A stretch of DNA of 17,726 nt from an uncultured Clostridia bacterium (GCA_937895465.1 CALAYY010000217.1:1-17726), one strand, 5' to 3'. Positions 1 to 7,022 are shown, numbered from the stretch's first letter. Numbers and translations: made by a program. Notes: generated by a model not told the origin, from the sequence alone.

Positions 1-444
1 GCCCGTAATGCCTAAAACTCCCGGAGAAAGCGCACAAAGTGATGAAGTTATCATAGCGTCATCTTGTTCATTATCCATATGACGGGTTATAATAAGATTG
101 TCAACAGCATTAGGACCCAAAGAATCCGCCGTCATGTGTCTGTTTCCCAGTCCAACTACCAATACTGCATCGTGTTTTGAACGGCCTATGCAGTCAATAA
201 CAGCTTGTGAAATCATCTTAGCAACATAATGTAAAAAGTCAGGCTCTTTTTGATAAAAGTCTTTTGCCTCAATCGTTATGTACTTACCCTTAGGCTTGCC
301 AAAATTTTTTGAGCCTTGAATATTTAGGATATCCACATCAAACCTTTTGATGCCGAAATTATGTTTTGATTCTTTGATTTTGATGTTCGGGTCTTTTTGA
401 TTGGTTAAGACCGATTCATACGCCATGTCTGTTCTAAAGTTCAT
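1..444 (-). CDS. gpr: Germination protease GPR, N-terminal part (gene runs off the left edge)
   Basis: GPR is the spore endopeptidase that degrades the small acid-soluble DNA-coating proteins when a spore germinates; it is made as a zymogen that autoprocesses. The 148 visible codons include the RTDMAYE stretch at residues 4-10, matching the family's autocleavage region (RTDLA.E), the GLGNRHMTADSLGP block and the SPGVLGITG block, all hallmarks of the family. The reading frame is open to the window edge. The ATG at 444 is chosen because an in-frame TGA lies about 20 bases upstream with no ATG, GTG or TTG between. This leaves only six residues before the expected cleavage point, against about 15 in Bacillus. 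No convincing Shine-Dalgarno precedes it. A weak CATAATT, a possible sigma-G -10, is at 499-505 on this strand. Divergent from rpsT. Confidence 0.93.
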   Translation of the reverse strand, partial: MNFRTDMAYESVLTNQKDPNIKIKESKHNFGIKRFDVDILNIQGSKNFGKPKGKYITIEAKDFYQKEPDFLHYVAKMISQAVIDCIGRSKHDAVLVVGLGNRHMTADSLGPNAVDNLIITRHMDNEQDDAMITSSLCALSPGVLGITG

Positions 445-483
445 AACAACTAATAGTTTGAATCAAAAACCCTAATATAATCC

Positions 484-512
484 TTGCCTAAAAAATTTAA
501 TTATGATAAAAT
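484..512 (+). promoter_or_regulatory. Sigma-A-type promoter of rpsT
   Basis: TTGCCT at 484-489, a 17-base spacer and TAAAAT at 507-512. Transcription would start near 519, which places the ATG at 503 inside the promoter and supports the downstream GTG as the true start of rpsT. Confidence 0.7.
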
Positions 513-544
513 GTTACAGGTATTTTAAAGAAGGAGATTTCATT

Positions 545-1072
545 GTGCCTAATATAAAGTCAGCAATCAAAAGAGTTAAGGTTACCGAAAAGAAAAATCT
601 GAGAAATAAAGCTGTAAAATCAGAAATAAGTACATTTATCAAAAAGTTTAATGCGGCTATTAATGCCAATGACCCTGCTGCTGCAGAGGCCATGCTTCCC
701 CAGGTTTTTTCTGCTATTGACAGTGCTGTATCTAAGGATGTTTTACACAAAAACAACGCAGCCAACAAAAAATCTGCACTTGCCAAAAAGCTGTCTGATC
801 TTAAGAGCGGAAAACTGGTTATTGCCGCTACTATAGACAACAAGACCCGTATAGCAGAAAAGAAAGCCAAAGAAGAACAAGAAAGACTTGAAGCCAGAAA
901 AGCAAGAGAAGAAATGCGTGCACAAAAAGCTGCTGAAAAGGAAAAAGAAGCTAAAACTTCAAAAAAGACCAAAAAAGCAGATAAAGAAGAAGTAAAAGCT
1001 GAAGTCAAGACAGAAGAAAAAGCAGCCGCACCTAAAAAGGCTAAAAAAACTGAAACAGAAAAAACTGAATAA
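545..1072 (+). CDS. rpsT: 30S ribosomal protein S20 with long charged C-terminal extension
   Basis: S20 binds 16S rRNA early in assembly of the small subunit. After the start Met the protein begins PNIKSAIKRVKV, the typical S20 N-terminus, and the S20 fold ends near residue 88 (KSALAKKLSDLKSG). The start is the GTG at 545: AAGGAG at 531-536 lies 8 bases before it, and the earlier in-frame ATG at 503 overlaps the promoter. The protein is 175 residues, about twice the family's usual 85-90. Residues about 89-175 are a tail rich in Lys, Glu and Ala, predicted helical or disordered, ending KKTETEKTE. The same reading frame, codon style and immediate downstream terminator argue that the tail is genuine and not a fusion to a neighbouring gene. 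Divergent from gpr and convergent with the small membrane gene to its right. Confidence 0.95.
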   Translation: MPNIKSAIKRVKVTEKKNLRNKAVKSEISTFIKKFNAAINANDPAAAEAMLPQVFSAIDSAVSKDVLHKNNAANKKSALAKKLSDLKSGKLVIAATIDNKTRIAEKKAKEEQERLEARKAREEMRAQKAAEKEKEAKTSKKTKKADKEEVKAEVKTEEKAAAPKKAKKTETEKTE

Positions 1073-1090
1073 CATTAACAATGTATGTTT

Positions 1091-1118
1091 AAAGCCCTTG
1101 AAAAATCAAGGGCTTTTT
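1091..1118 (+). terminator. Rho-independent terminator of rpsT
   Basis: Perfect 11-base stem AAAGCCCTTGA (1091-1101) and TCAAGGGCTTT (1106-1116) with an AAAA loop, followed by more T. It starts 18 bases after the rpsT stop. Confidence 0.9.
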
Positions 1119-1141
1119 GATATAGAAAAATTTAAGAATAA

Positions 1142-1438
1142 TCAAATCACGCTGACCAAAATCACAAGACCAAAAATTGATAGGCTCAACAGCATAATTG
1201 CAAACACCGCTTCCATATGCTTGTTGCGGATAATTTGTTTTACAGCAAAAAATGCGCCTATTGATAAAGCAACAATTTCAAGAGACAAAAACAGGCTATA
1301 GACAAGATTATAGTTTGCCTTAGAGGTGCTGTATAAAAAATAAATCATAAACAAGTAAAGAATAAACAATGACAAGATGGAAAAGCTTACCGCAACAGCA
1401 TTATAAATATTATCACTCTTAGTTTTTTCCTTCATCAT
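1142..1438 (-). CDS. Small three-helix membrane protein, unknown
   Basis: A 98-residue protein not recognised as a named family. After a charged N-terminus (MMKEKTKSDN) it has three hydrophobic segments at about residues 12-34, 42-66 and 75-97, joined by short polar loops with KQIIRNKH between the second and third. This suggests a small integral membrane protein with little outside the bilayer. GAGAG lies a few bases upstream of the ATG at 1438; a second ATG at 1435 is equally possible. A strong promoter lies just upstream (1480-1508) and the gene seems to be transcribed alone, ending near the rpsT terminator from the opposite side. Its function cannot be inferred from the neighbours. Confidence 0.75.
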   Translation of the reverse strand: MMKEKTKSDNIYNAVAVSFSILSLFILYLFMIYFLYSTSKANYNLVYSLFLSLEIVALSIGAFFAVKQIIRNKHMEAVFAIMLLSLSIFGLVILVSVI

Positions 1439-1479
1439 ATCACTACTCTCTTTTTATTTTTTAAACTTCTTGTAATCTA

Positions 1480-1508
1480 ATATTACGATATAATATATTT
1501 TATGTCAA
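1480..1508 (-). promoter_or_regulatory. Near-consensus sigma-A promoter of the small membrane gene
   Basis: On the minus strand, TTGACA (1508-1503), a 17-base spacer and TAATAT (1485-1480). It lies about 40 bases upstream of the ATG at 1438. Confidence 0.8.
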
Positions 1509-1552
1509 TATGCCTTTTTATAGTTTGTGTAACAATTTTACCAATAATTCAT

Positions 1553-1585
1553 AAAAAGCTCTCTTTAGCACAAGAGAGCTTTTTT
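1553..1585 (-). terminator. Terminator of lysC, near-symmetric
   Basis: Inverted repeat AAAAAGCTCTCTT (1553-1565) and AAGAGAGCTTTTT (1572-1584) with a 6-base loop. On the minus strand the stem is followed by a T-run, two bases after the lysC stop. The A and T tails make it able to work on both strands. Confidence 0.88.
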
Positions 1586-1586
1586 A

Positions 1587-2903
1587 TTATTTTACAAAAG
1601 CGTTATAAATTGCCTCTATCGCTTTTTCAAAGTCGCTGTTATCAACACCGACTATTATGTTAAGTTCGCTGCTGCCCTGATCAATCATTTTTATATTAAT
1701 CCCTGCCTGATACAATGCTCCAAACAGCTTGGCAGCTGTACCTTTTCGCTTACTCATGCCGTGTCCTACTGTGGCTATCATACTCAAATGCTCCAAAACT
1801 TCTATATGGTCAGGATTGAGTATAGCTTGAAGTCTTGCCAGAACATGGTCAAGCTTGCCCTCCAAATTACAGCTTTCTATAACCAAACTCAATGTATCTA
1901 TACCTGTAGGCATATGCTCAATTGAAACATCGTAGTGTTCCAAAACTGAAAGTGCTTTTCTTGCAAATCCAAGTTCACCGTTCATCATTGATTTTTCTAT
2001 AAAGATTGCCGTAAAGTCTTTTTTACCAGCAATACCTGTTATTATCCTGCCGTTTTGACCTACATAGTCTTTTGAAGGGACTATCATAGTACCGCTGTTT
2101 TCAGGCTCAAAGGTGTTTTTGATATTGATAGGAATATCTGCACGCCTTACAGGAAAAATAGATTCCGGATGCAAAACTGTTGCACCCATATATGAAAGCT
2201 CACGCAGTTCCTTATATGTAAGAACATTGATTTTGGCAGGGTTTTGTACGATTCTTGGGTCACACATCATAAAGCCGTTGACATCTGTCCAATTTTCGTA
2301 TAAATCTGCTTTTATAGCTCTTGCAATAATAGACCCCGTTACATCTGAGCCGCCCCTAGAAAAAGTGCATATTGCCCCATCAGGAGTGCGTCCATAAAAC
2401 CCAGGCACTACCACACCTGTGTTTTTCATCTCATTTAAAACTTTTGAAACATAGTCATTGGTGTATTCGGAATCAAATGTTTTGTCAGGAAAAAACTTAA
2501 TAATATCTTGGGCATCTACAAATTCATATCCCAATACTTTTGCAAATACTATCGCCATAAGATATTCTCCGCGGCTTGCAGCATAATCCTTGCTTGCACC
2601 GTTATCAATATTAAGCAAGATTTTGGCAAACTTTTCGGTCAAATCAATATCCAGTCCCAAATCCTTTATAATGTTATTAAAACGATTTTCAACTTTTGAA
2701 AAAACTGTTTTACATGAAGCGCCCTTTTTGACTGTCTCATAACAGTTAATTAACATATCTGTTATCTTTTCTTCACCGTTAACTTTGCCGGGGGCGCTTA
2801 CTATAACAAATTTTCTCATTGGGTCTGACTTTACGATATTAGCGGATCTTATGATGCTTGAAGCATCTGACATAGAAGTGCCGCCAAACTTACATACTTT
2901 CAT
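1587..2903 (-). CDS. lysC: Aspartate kinase (monofunctional, with ACT domains)
   Basis: Phosphorylates aspartate, the first step toward lysine, threonine, methionine and diaminopimelate for cell wall and spore cortex. The N-terminal kinase domain shows KFGGTS at residues 5-10, GGSDVTG at 184-190 and NWTDVNG at 204-210. From about residue 288 the C-terminal part carries two ACT-type regulatory domains (GITGIAGKKDF onward, then SMIATVGHGM). The length of 438 fits the longer monofunctional class, resembling B. subtilis YclM, and there is no homoserine dehydrogenase domain. GGAG sits 8 bases before the ATG. The leader up to the preceding gene is only about 130 bases and holds no lysine riboswitch or T-box that I can see, so control is probably allosteric through the ACT domains; which amino acid inhibits it cannot be told. 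Confidence 0.95.
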   Translation of the reverse strand: MKVCKFGGTSMSDASSIIRSANIVKSDPMRKFVIVSAPGKVNGEEKITDMLINCYETVKKGASCKTVFSKVENRFNNIIKDLGLDIDLTEKFAKILLNIDNGASKDYAASRGEYLMAIVFAKVLGYEFVDAQDIIKFFPDKTFDSEYTNDYVSKVLNEMKNTGVVVPGFYGRTPDGAICTFSRGGSDVTGSIIARAIKADLYENWTDVNGFMMCDPRIVQNPAKINVLTYKELRELSYMGATVLHPESIFPVRRADIPINIKNTFEPENSGTMIVPSKDYVGQNGRIITGIAGKKDFTAIFIEKSMMNGELGFARKALSVLEHYDVSIEHMPTGIDTLSLVIESCNLEGKLDHVLARLQAILNPDHIEVLEHLSMIATVGHGMSKRKGTAAKLFGALYQAGINIKMIDQGSSELNIIVGVDNSDFEKAIEAIYNAFVK

Positions 2904-2965
2904 ATTATATCTCCAAAAATATTAATATCTATTCAACCTTACATTACGATAAGGAATATAAAAAA

Positions 2966-2974
2966 ATAATATCA
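2966..2974 (-). promoter_or_regulatory. Possible extended -10 promoter of lysC
   Basis: TGATATTAT on the minus strand, an extended -10 element about 65 bases upstream of the lysC start. No good -35 is seen, so lysC may equally be read through from the DUF1015 operon. Confidence 0.35.
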
Positions 2975-3006
2975 TAAACTTAAGAAAATTGGATAGAAAT
3001 AATTAT

Positions 3007-3027
3007 AAAAAACTATAAATATTTATA
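3007..3027 (-). terminator. Weak possible terminator after the DUF1015 gene
   Basis: On the minus strand an all-AT palindrome TATAAATATTTATA is followed by GTTTTTT, starting 8 bases beyond the DUF1015 stop. The stem has no G or C, so its efficiency is doubtful. Confidence 0.35.
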
Positions 3028-3035
3028 AACTATTA

Positions 3036-4280
3036 TTACTTTATATATTTCGCTTCCAGATAATATCTTTTTTCGGTTGCCTCTCCTATAGAAAAACTCT
3101 TTTTGGGCAATACCTTGCGTGCTGCCAGTGCTTCAAAGAAATTTTCTTTTTGAATAGGAGGCAGCTTTATCCCCAATGAATCTGGAACTGAAGAAACTAT
3201 CTCTCTCAGATTGTCATCGCCATGTACATAATCAATTATAATACTTTCATCTTCAAGCTTAAGATCATCCAAAAACTTTTGAACGCCTTCTATTGCGTCC
3301 ATAGGGTCAGAAGGAATATGCATGTTTAGAGTTTCATTAGAATTGAATATAACCTCAGTAATACCTTTTTCAATTAAAAATTCATTTTTTAATGCAGAAA
3401 GAACTTTTTTGATATCAATGTTTTTTATTACTCTGTGAATAGGATGAAAATTAAGCCCCTCATTATAAAGATTGGCAATCTCAACAAGAGCAAATCTTGC
3501 AGGATGGTTTTCTCTTTCACTTTCGGGAAGCTCTCTTTTGATATTATTCCAATTAACCTTGGCTGTTGCAAGAGAATGATTGCCATCGCCTACCGCTAAG
3601 CAAAACACTTCACATGATTTGCATGTCTTTTGCATAGCTTCCAAAGTAGATATTTTTTTGAAAGATTCCAAAACTTTTTGAGGGTTTTTGACCTCGTAGC
3701 CCTTTATATGCCCTCCGCCTTGATTAAGTTCAAAATCATATATAAGCTCTTTTTCTTCGCTCTTATATGCCGACTCTATGACCGTAAAATCAGGGTCACT
3801 TAACAGTAACATAGTATGAGGCAACTCTAGCGGTGCTTTTTCTCTTATCTTTACTCTAGGCGGAATACGCTCCAAAATAGTCCTTTCCGAAGCTCTTATA
3901 AGCGAATTTTCAGAAACATTAAAGCTGTATTTTTCAAGATCAACAGCAACAACAAGCCCTAAGCGCTTTTTTGAGTATGGTGTGGAACGCTCTACCAAAA
4001 TCATGCCTGACTGTATAACTTTGAAGATATTATCATCTATGTACTTCTGCATTTCTGCATTGATTTTAACAATCTTATCAGACATATTGCCGCCCAAATA
4101 TACTTCGGGTAAAATTAATTTTAATGTGCTGGGCTTATCGCCGACATAATTTTTGAGCTCTTCCCAATATTTTGGTTGGGATGTAAACTGGTCGCACGCT
4201 ATAACAGACCAACGTGCAAAGTCAATATTATCCTTTGGTATTAATATAGGTTTGGGTGTGATAATTGTTTCAGTATTCAT
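3036..4280 (-). CDS. DUF1015 family protein
   Basis: A soluble 414-residue protein that I assign to DUF1015 by its overall pattern, including an N-terminal FARWSVIACDQFTSQPKYW block (residues 21-39) and the conserved GDGNHSLATAK motif at 231-241. The biochemical role of the family is not established, though its members are often found near amino-acid (serine) metabolism genes in Clostridia. AGAGGA precedes the ATG. It lies 36 bases after a small CdaR-like ORF and is probably the last gene of the cdaA operon; lysC follows downstream. A cluster C220-C223 (CKSC) just before the motif could bind metal, but this is only an observation. There is no signal peptide or membrane segment. Confidence 0.85.
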   Translation of the reverse strand: MNTETIITPKPILIPKDNIDFARWSVIACDQFTSQPKYWEELKNYVGDKPSTLKLILPEVYLGGNMSDKIVKINAEMQKYIDDNIFKVIQSGMILVERSTPYSKKRLGLVVAVDLEKYSFNVSENSLIRASERTILERIPPRVKIREKAPLELPHTMLLLSDPDFTVIESAYKSEEKELIYDFELNQGGGHIKGYEVKNPQKVLESFKKISTLEAMQKTCKSCEVFCLAVGDGNHSLATAKVNWNNIKRELPESERENHPARFALVEIANLYNEGLNFHPIHRVIKNIDIKKVLSALKNEFLIEKGITEVIFNSNETLNMHIPSDPMDAIEGVQKFLDDLKLEDESIIIDYVHGDDNLREIVSSVPDSLGIKLPPIQKENFFEALAARKVLPKKSFSIGEATEKRYYLEAKYIK

Positions 4281-4316
4281 AGTTTTTTTTCCTCTGTATA
4301 TTAATATTATGCCAAA

Positions 4317-4451
4317 TTATATACTAATACTCATAAAAAGCCAAAACAAAAAGCCGCATATAACTGCAAAAACCTTATATTTTATATCTTTTAAAAAGAT
4401 GTTTTTTATAACTTTGACAATGATGTTATCTTTTGGGGTTTTTTGTTCCAT
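4317..4451 (-). CDS. 44-residue membrane ORF resembling only the CdaR/YbbR N-terminal anchor
   Basis: The ORF begins at the ATG at 4451, three bases after the cdaA stop, with AAGGA at 4464-4460 placed 8 bases upstream inside the end of cdaA, so translational coupling is likely. It reads MEQKTPKDNIIVKVIKNIF, then KDIKYKVFAVICGFLFWLFM, and ends SISI followed by a TAA. The basic segment leading into one hydrophobic helix with a Trp near its end is the pattern seen at the N-terminus of CdaR (YbbR-domain protein), the regulator normally encoded right after cdaA. CdaR proteins are several hundred residues long with extracytoplasmic YbbR repeats; none of these is present before the DUF1015 gene begins 36 bases later. 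It is either a degraded cdaR or a free-standing small regulator of CdaA. Function is inferred only from position and likeness. Confidence 0.7.
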   Translation of the reverse strand: MEQKTPKDNIIVKVIKNIFLKDIKYKVFAVICGFLFWLFMSISI

Positions 4452-4454
4452 TAT

Positions 4455-5291
4455 TTATTTCCTTCTGCGTTTTTTCACAACAGGCTGAGGTGCGCTAAGT
4501 CCGTAAAACTCTGTTAAAGTATTATGCAGCATATCCGAATCATAATATCTTGACAGTGTTCCAGTTTTGGCTACAGAAATGACACCTGTTTCTTCCGAAA
4601 CAATAATGGTCAAAACATCATAATTTTCACTGATTCCGATTGCGGCTCTATGTCTTGTCCCCAATTCTTTGGGCAGATTTGAGTCCTGTGAAAGAGGTAA
4701 AAAACATCCTGCTGCAATTATGCTGTTTCCTTTTATTATAACCGCTCCGTCATGTAAAGGCGATTTTGTATTAAAAATACTTTCAAGCAGTGCCGAGCTT
4801 ATTGCTGAATTTAACTTTACACCGCTTTCTATGATATGTGAAGGCACCGCGTTGGCAACAAGCACGATTAAGGCACCTGTATTATTTTTGGCTAATGATT
4901 GAGTCGATTTTATTATCTCTGAGACAGTGTTGGAAAGTGCTTCATCGCTTACCTCAGAATTTGCCGTAAAATGACTTGAAACCTTTCTTGAGCTAATGAT
5001 TTTTAGGACATTTCGCCTTAATTCCGGTAAAAACGCCAGGAAAAAAATCACAACTCCTGACACAGCGACCAAATTGGCGACATAATTTAAAACAGGCAAA
5101 TACCTGGCAAAATATCTGACAAATAAATACACCGCTATTATTATGACTATGTATTTTATTGCACGCAAAGCATTTGCATTTTTTAAAAACACCAATAAGC
5201 CGTAAAAAATAAAAGCAAAAGCTATAATTTCTACAGCATCCCAGCCGTTAAAATTTTTTAAAATATCAGCAATTTTTTTTAGAAAATCCAT
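4455..5291 (-). CDS. cdaA: Membrane diadenylate cyclase CdaA (c-di-AMP synthase)
   Basis: Condenses two ATP molecules into cyclic di-AMP, the second messenger that controls potassium and osmolyte uptake and affects cell-wall homeostasis. Three hydrophobic helices occupy about residues 19-36, 44-60 and 70-88; these are followed by the cytoplasmic DAC domain. Catalytic signatures are present: DGAVII at 181-186, GTRHRAA at 211-217 and SEETG at 232-236. The length of 278 is normal for the family and the C-terminus is basic (VVKKRRRK). It follows a 79-residue ORF by 17 bases and precedes the small CdaR-like ORF by 3 bases. The usual downstream full-length cdaR and glmM are not here. The Shine-Dalgarno is weak (GGCGG), so expression may depend on coupling to the upstream ORF. 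Confidence 0.95.
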   Translation of the reverse strand: MDFLKKIADILKNFNGWDAVEIIAFAFIFYGLLVFLKNANALRAIKYIVIIIAVYLFVRYFARYLPVLNYVANLVAVSGVVIFFLAFLPELRRNVLKIISSRKVSSHFTANSEVSDEALSNTVSEIIKSTQSLAKNNTGALIVLVANAVPSHIIESGVKLNSAISSALLESIFNTKSPLHDGAVIIKGNSIIAAGCFLPLSQDSNLPKELGTRHRAAIGISENYDVLTIIVSEETGVISVAKTGTLSRYYDSDMLHNTLTEFYGLSAPQPVVKKRRRK

Positions 5292-5308
5292 GAAAAGCCG
5301 CCGTGTTT

Positions 5309-5548
5309 TTAATTGGTATATTCAGTATATACATTATCAAATATTGATAACATTTCTCTTGCTTTCATTATATCTATAACATTTTTATTCATCTTTGATG
5401 ATATTTTCATAACCTTGTCATAATTACTAATATTTCCTTCTATGACTTTGGTAAATTCATCATTAAGCATAAGAGAATCTTCTTGTGTATCAATAAGCTT
5501 GATTATGTACTCAAAAAGAAAAATCATAAAATCAAATTGCACTTTCAA
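5309..5548 (-). CDS. 79-residue hypothetical protein, first gene of the cdaA operon
   Basis: Not recognised. A small soluble protein with a hydrophobic N-terminal third (FDFMIFLFEYIIKLI) and a charged helical remainder, without cysteines or a DNA-binding motif that I can identify. The start is a TTG at 5548: GGAG (minus strand 5561-5558) lies 9 bases upstream, while the first internal ATG (codon 8, at 5527) has no ribosome binding site. A well-formed promoter with a palindrome over its -10 box precedes it, and cdaA begins 17 bases after its stop, so the two are probably co-transcribed. A role in controlling cdaA is possible but rests on position alone. Confidence 0.65.
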   Translation of the reverse strand: MKVQFDFMIFLFEYIIKLIDTQEDSLMLNDEFTKVIEGNISNYDKVMKISSKMNKNVIDIMKAREMLSIFDNVYTEYTN

Positions 5549-5594
5549 TTAACTTTACTCCGTTTTTCTATTGTATAATTAACTTGTATAGATT

Positions 5595-5623
5595 ATTATA
5601 CTCGTATAATCCATATTTTACAA
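5595..5623 (-). promoter_or_regulatory. Promoter of the orf79-cdaA operon with an operator-like palindrome
   Basis: On the minus strand, TTGTAA (5623-5618), a 17-base spacer and TATAAT (5600-5595). A perfect 7-base inverted repeat, ATTATAC-TC-GTATAAT at 5595-5610, covers the -10 box and the adjoining spacer, where a dimeric repressor could bind. Confidence 0.75.
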
Positions 5624-5735
5624 TAATAAAAAAGCTAAAAATATACGATTTTATCTATAAATAGTTAAAGTTATTTGGTTTCGAACAAAATATGACAATT
5701 TATTCTCTTTTTTGCATTTTTAGTAATACATATAA

Positions 5736-7022
5736 TTAATAGCCATCAAATGGGTTTTTATGGTCAGTTTTATTGCTGTTATTGCTCTCACCACTATTAT
5801 CACCTTTTTTATTTTCGTATTCATCTCCAAATACTGCAGGAGGGACTTGTCTGATTTTTATTATAGGAACAGGATAACGGCTCATAAACCGTCTTGTCAG
5901 CAAAAAGACTATGACACCCATTATTATAAGTAAACCCAACTTTATATAAGTTACAAGATTGCCGTCTGTAAGTAAGCTATAGTCTTTTTTTTCTGCTGAA
6001 CTTTTTTCCATAGTAGAAACAAAGTCCTTATCAGTAAGCGTATAATAAACAATATCCGCCGCAGAATTCATTTTTTGAATATAGGTATCGCCATAATATT
6101 TAGTTAACGTCTTTAAAGTATCGTCTGCCGTATAGATTATTGAAGGATGTTTTTCTGATTCTACCGCGCCTATTTTATTATTGGTATGCCAATTGCGTGA
6201 AAAGAAATGCACGCTGTTAATACCGCTTTTTAGAAAGTTTATGTTAGCACTATTAAGCCCGTAATGTAAATAAGGTGCCAAGGGAGTGATTGCAGTAAAT
6301 GTCTTTTTATTAGAAGGCGGCAATCTCAAAGCCTTGTTATTTTTATCCGCTATGTTTTTTATAAATTTTTCGTGAACGGTTTCCAATTCATCACAATAAA
6401 GATAAAGATAATCACCGCCGCCCACACAGTCTAAGTCAATTACAAGCAATGTATTATCTCTTTCACTGGGCAGCATCTTTGATTCATAATATTTTGAACC
6501 CAAAAGTCCAGGCTCTTCTGCTCCAAGAGCAATAAATAAAATGTTATAGTCCAAATCAGTTTGAAGCTTAGAAAAATAATCTGCCAAAGCCAGCATAACG
6601 CCGATACCGCTTGCGTTGTTATATGCGCCTTCTGCCTTATATCCGCTTATAACATCAGAACCGTATATATTGTCGTAATGGGCGCAGATAATTACCTGCT
6701 TTTGTTTTTTGTTATCAAGACCCCATATAACATTTTGAGATTTTAGATTCTTATTGTCGTATTCAGATTCAAAGTTTTGTATCACAGCTTCCGATAATGA
6801 AAAGCTGTCAAACTTTTGTTTCAACCATTGGGCAGCCTTAGCTTCTCCTTCGCTAAAGCTTGTTCTGTCTTGATTGGCTTCAAGAAAATCAACCATATAC
6901 TGCTCTGCACCTGTAACTATTTGATTTGATTGGTCTTGAGCATAAACTTTTTTGGGCATAGAGGTCAATATAAATGTAATTGATATTATTATAATAAGAA
7001 TTGAGGCAAATATTTTTTTCAT
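5736..7022 (-). CDS. Membrane-anchored M28 peptidase-like protein with altered zinc ligands
   Basis: The fold is that of M28 zinc aminopeptidases: AHYDN at residues 114-118, a DN.SG-type motif at 135-139, GAEEPGLLGS at 167-176 and IDLD at 195-198. In active relatives a bridging Asp starts the DN.SG motif and a His begins the late HT..DT motif. Here these are Asn135 (YNNASG) and Tyr297 (IIYTADDT); both codons were checked in the DNA. His115, Glu169/170 and Asp198 remain, so the di-zinc site looks damaged and catalysis is doubtful. An N-terminal signal or anchor (residues 4-28), a second membrane helix at about 357-377 and a polar tail rich in Asn and Lys suggest an extracytoplasmic domain held at the membrane. 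Its ATG overlaps the stop of the upstream membrane-protein gene by 4 bases, which suggests a matched pair. Confidence 0.85.
   Translation of the reverse strand: MKKIFASILIIIISITFILTSMPKKVYAQDQSNQIVTGAEQYMVDFLEANQDRTSFSEGEAKAAQWLKQKFDSFSLSEAVIQNFESEYDNKNLKSQNVIWGLDNKKQKQVIICAHYDNIYGSDVISGYKAEGAYNNASGIGVMLALADYFSKLQTDLDYNILFIALGAEEPGLLGSKYYESKMLPSERDNTLLVIDLDCVGGGDYLYLYCDELETVHEKFIKNIADKNNKALRLPPSNKKTFTAITPLAPYLHYGLNSANINFLKSGINSVHFFSRNWHTNNKIGAVESEKHPSIIYTADDTLKTLTKYYGDTYIQKMNSAADIVYYTLTDKDFVSTMEKSSAEKKDYSLLTDGNLVTYIKLGLLIIMGVIVFLLTRRFMSRYPVPIIKIRQVPPAVFGDEYENKKGDNSGESNNSNKTDHKNPFDGY

Noticed and set aside
503..544. ATG at 503 as the start of rpsT
   Set aside because: It overlaps the promoter -10 box, lacks a ribosome binding site, and adds residues absent from S20; the GTG at 545 has AAGGAG at the right distance.
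514..1008. 164-residue ORF antisense to rpsT
   Set aside because: Its composition is the mirror of the Lys/Glu/Ala-rich S20 codons (Phe/Ser/Leu-rich), and it has no ribosome binding site or promoter of its own.
2904..3035. Lysine riboswitch or T-box in the lysC leader
   Set aside because: The leader is only about 130 bases, very AT-rich, and shows neither the long multi-helix architecture nor a T-box element with a following terminator.
5624..5735. Terminator after the M28-like gene
   Set aside because: No stem with a following T-run is visible; the stretch appears to hold only AT-rich spacer.
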